A DNA stretch of 64,000 bases, taken from Spartobacteria bacterium (GTDB taxonomy: Bacteria > Verrucomicrobiota > Verrucomicrobiia > Chthoniobacterales > Chthoniobacteraceae). Below, piece after piece: positions 63,901 to 64,000 of the stretch; the stretch's first letter is position 1, and each line of letters starts with the position of its first letter. The notes beneath the pieces were generated by a model that made no database searches, was not told the DNA's origin, and was given only the letters and a program-made list of their open reading frames with translations. The DNA lies in NCBI GenBank assembly GCA_021324825.1, contig JAJPII010000035.1, positions 1-64,000 of the forward strand, given 5' to 3'. The position numbers and the translations under genes are program-made.

Positions 63901-63965
63901 GAATGCACCGCAAAGTCAGCCGCATGGCGCTCTACTCGACGGAACTGGCGGCGTTCATCGAATGA
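60963..63965 (+). CDS. AddA-like UvrD-family helicase with C-terminal nuclease
   Basis: About 1000 residues. The N-terminal SF1 helicase has motif I SAGAGVGKTTAI (around 23-34), Ia VVVTFAKEAAGELKAR, motif II VILDEAQDTD, motif III FCFVGDEQQAIFASR and motif V LLTCMKAKGLEWPVV. The C-terminal region has a RecB-type PD-(D/E)XK nuclease signature: WMEGVIDLIVV near 923-933 and ILDWKTDRL near 940-948, followed by YGPQLQAYREVL. This matches AddA of AddAB, which processes double-strand breaks. ATG at 60963 was chosen; an open frame extends far upstream across the hisI leader. The stop overlaps the next start as ATGA. Confidence 0.85.
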   Translation: MRLKDHAARERFAMELGANFCVSAGAGVGKTTAIVERVARLAIKEPKNLPKLVVVTFAKEAAGELKARSRERILQNLQPSAHLRQNLLSDLRRAFFGTIHSFCVKLIREQGHHLGLPRAVELLDRFGDEALWARFTESSGLDALRFPEEALAAVLRFLSFDDLLRVARQLDPLVAEKIKAAHVETPMPVPAFESALADDGGRSKDNTRKHQEHLRQWLDDFANGAPYLQLPNYTTGSGKFKEAFRRELVPFAAWLGRVSGRIAAEISIAYRDYRIEKGFMTYADQILWCRKLIEDGPVLERLRERGYIVILDEAQDTDAEMFSILTEITRPRNAAIDQWPEDPSAPGPEPGRFCFVGDEQQAIFASRTNLEVYTDYIRAFREGRGGENLEFSVTMRCPSRVIRAVNALFFEKDRLRQTYVAFRELLEKPGCGEGNAWRLPLAPAPPDTWEVEELFLHECEQVAAFLSEFRLAGLGARAWSEIAILCPRHKWLAAAHHTFRRYDLPCRLVDKKQPDLALAHRSWPAALLHTLLNPWDRFELIGVLREIFAISDVEIADAYLLNGKRLHSGLKEHLSPALKEALALLHELGVPTGGGTLSRYVDRVLEETRLEARLEATGNQPEGLDAFRFEAMQAECDGFSLRDWVGATCRRLRQSATADAGDGDEMQLLTCMKAKGLEWPVVIPLGLGREIRNRKESFPRIEQGEVHLCAATIGEQAAEEMALRDKEEVQRVLYVTLTRPRSTLILPDSFKLYRPRTANFLHLARWDELDHASFLRDPAAIGAEPSTAAAARKFQVHGEPPASLVKRAILNSKEAPQRILPHALAPEPKLPDYLSDSYPASEIGGIDYGRWWHKTLEHFPWAESGREAYTAGIIAGLPPRFRERAEREWLNWVRGGACKEVTAAGKAFLREAPFAHPRSGREWMEGVIDLIVVTRQDELWILDWKTDRLLAGEREEDFRSRLKGHYGPQLQAYREVLEKGMHRKVSRMALYSTELAAFIE

Positions 63966-64000
63966 AGGCCCTCCTTGAAGTCGAGGGGCGGGAAATCAAG
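63962..64000 (+). CDS. Start of a further gene (cut by window edge)
   Basis: ATG at 63962 overlaps the AddA-like stop codon and opens MKALLEVEGREIK, running off the right edge after 13 codons. The coupling suggests a partner in the same DNA-repair operon. The string LEVEGREIK recalls the N-terminus of LigD-type polymerase domains, but 13 residues cannot support a name, and AddB is another possibility. Confidence 0.45.
   Translation, partial: MKALLEVEGREIK

Overview
The window is GC-rich, gene-dense bacterial chromosome of Gram-negative type: TonB receptors, a BamE-like lipoprotein, outer-membrane zinc uptake and an Mre/PBP2 rod-shape operon. I infer the phylum Verrucomicrobiota from protein style and gene order (HflK-like SPFH clusters, NADase-type exported proteins, an sdhCAB with one fused cytochrome b, a LOG protein with a long C-terminal part). 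No rRNA or marker search was possible. Genes are packed tightly and most within-operon junctions are 4-base ATGA or GTGA overlaps.

Regions. 1-1750: accessory scar with the N-terminal part of a membrane-anchored protein cut by the window edge, a truncated ISL3-type transposase, a truncated tyrosine recombinase and a CAT-anticodon tRNA. 1771-3707: a LOG-family protein and a UbiA-like prenyltransferase, tail to tail. 3881-10198: mreB-mreC-mreD-mrdA-rng. 10207-13933 (minus): CoA-binding protein and sdhCAB. 14008-21581: branched-chain amino-acid type ABC transporter (livKHMGF), then a UvrD-like helicase and an exported terpene-cyclase-fold protein. 21538-33264: a metal island with znuA-X-znuC-znuB, a P1B-type ATPase, three consecutive SPFH proteins, an exported NADase-type-domain protein, a divergent TonB receptor and a Fur-family regulator read here as Zur. 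33298-42260: sugar nucleotide genes, amidase, YmdB-like phosphoesterase, ECF sigma and anti-sigma factor, glycosyltransferase, PgsA, peroxiredoxin and a DUF697-like protein. 42205-54532 (minus): a nuo operon D-E-F-G-H-I-J-K-L-M-N without A, B and C. 54623-58228: carbonic anhydrase, tRNA-Cys, PiuC-like hydroxylase and a siderophore receptor. 58353-60772 (minus): hisI-trpE-trpG with an apparent leader terminator. 60963-64000: an AddA-like helicase-nuclease and the first codons of another gene.

The most interesting element is the metal island. The same inverted repeat, TGCAA-N5-TTGCA, occurs twice in the 93-bp divergent promoter between the TonB receptor and the exported/SPFH/P-type ATPase operon, and once with a single mismatch just upstream of znuA. 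The Fur-family gene follows the TonB receptor. This suggests one zinc regulon that also includes an SPFH triad coupled to an unusual P1B-type ATPase (IPC instead of CPC/SPC in the metal-binding membrane helix). A second notable element is a hairpin plus U-tract immediately before hisI-trpEG. It has no upstream gene to terminate, so transcription attenuation is likely.
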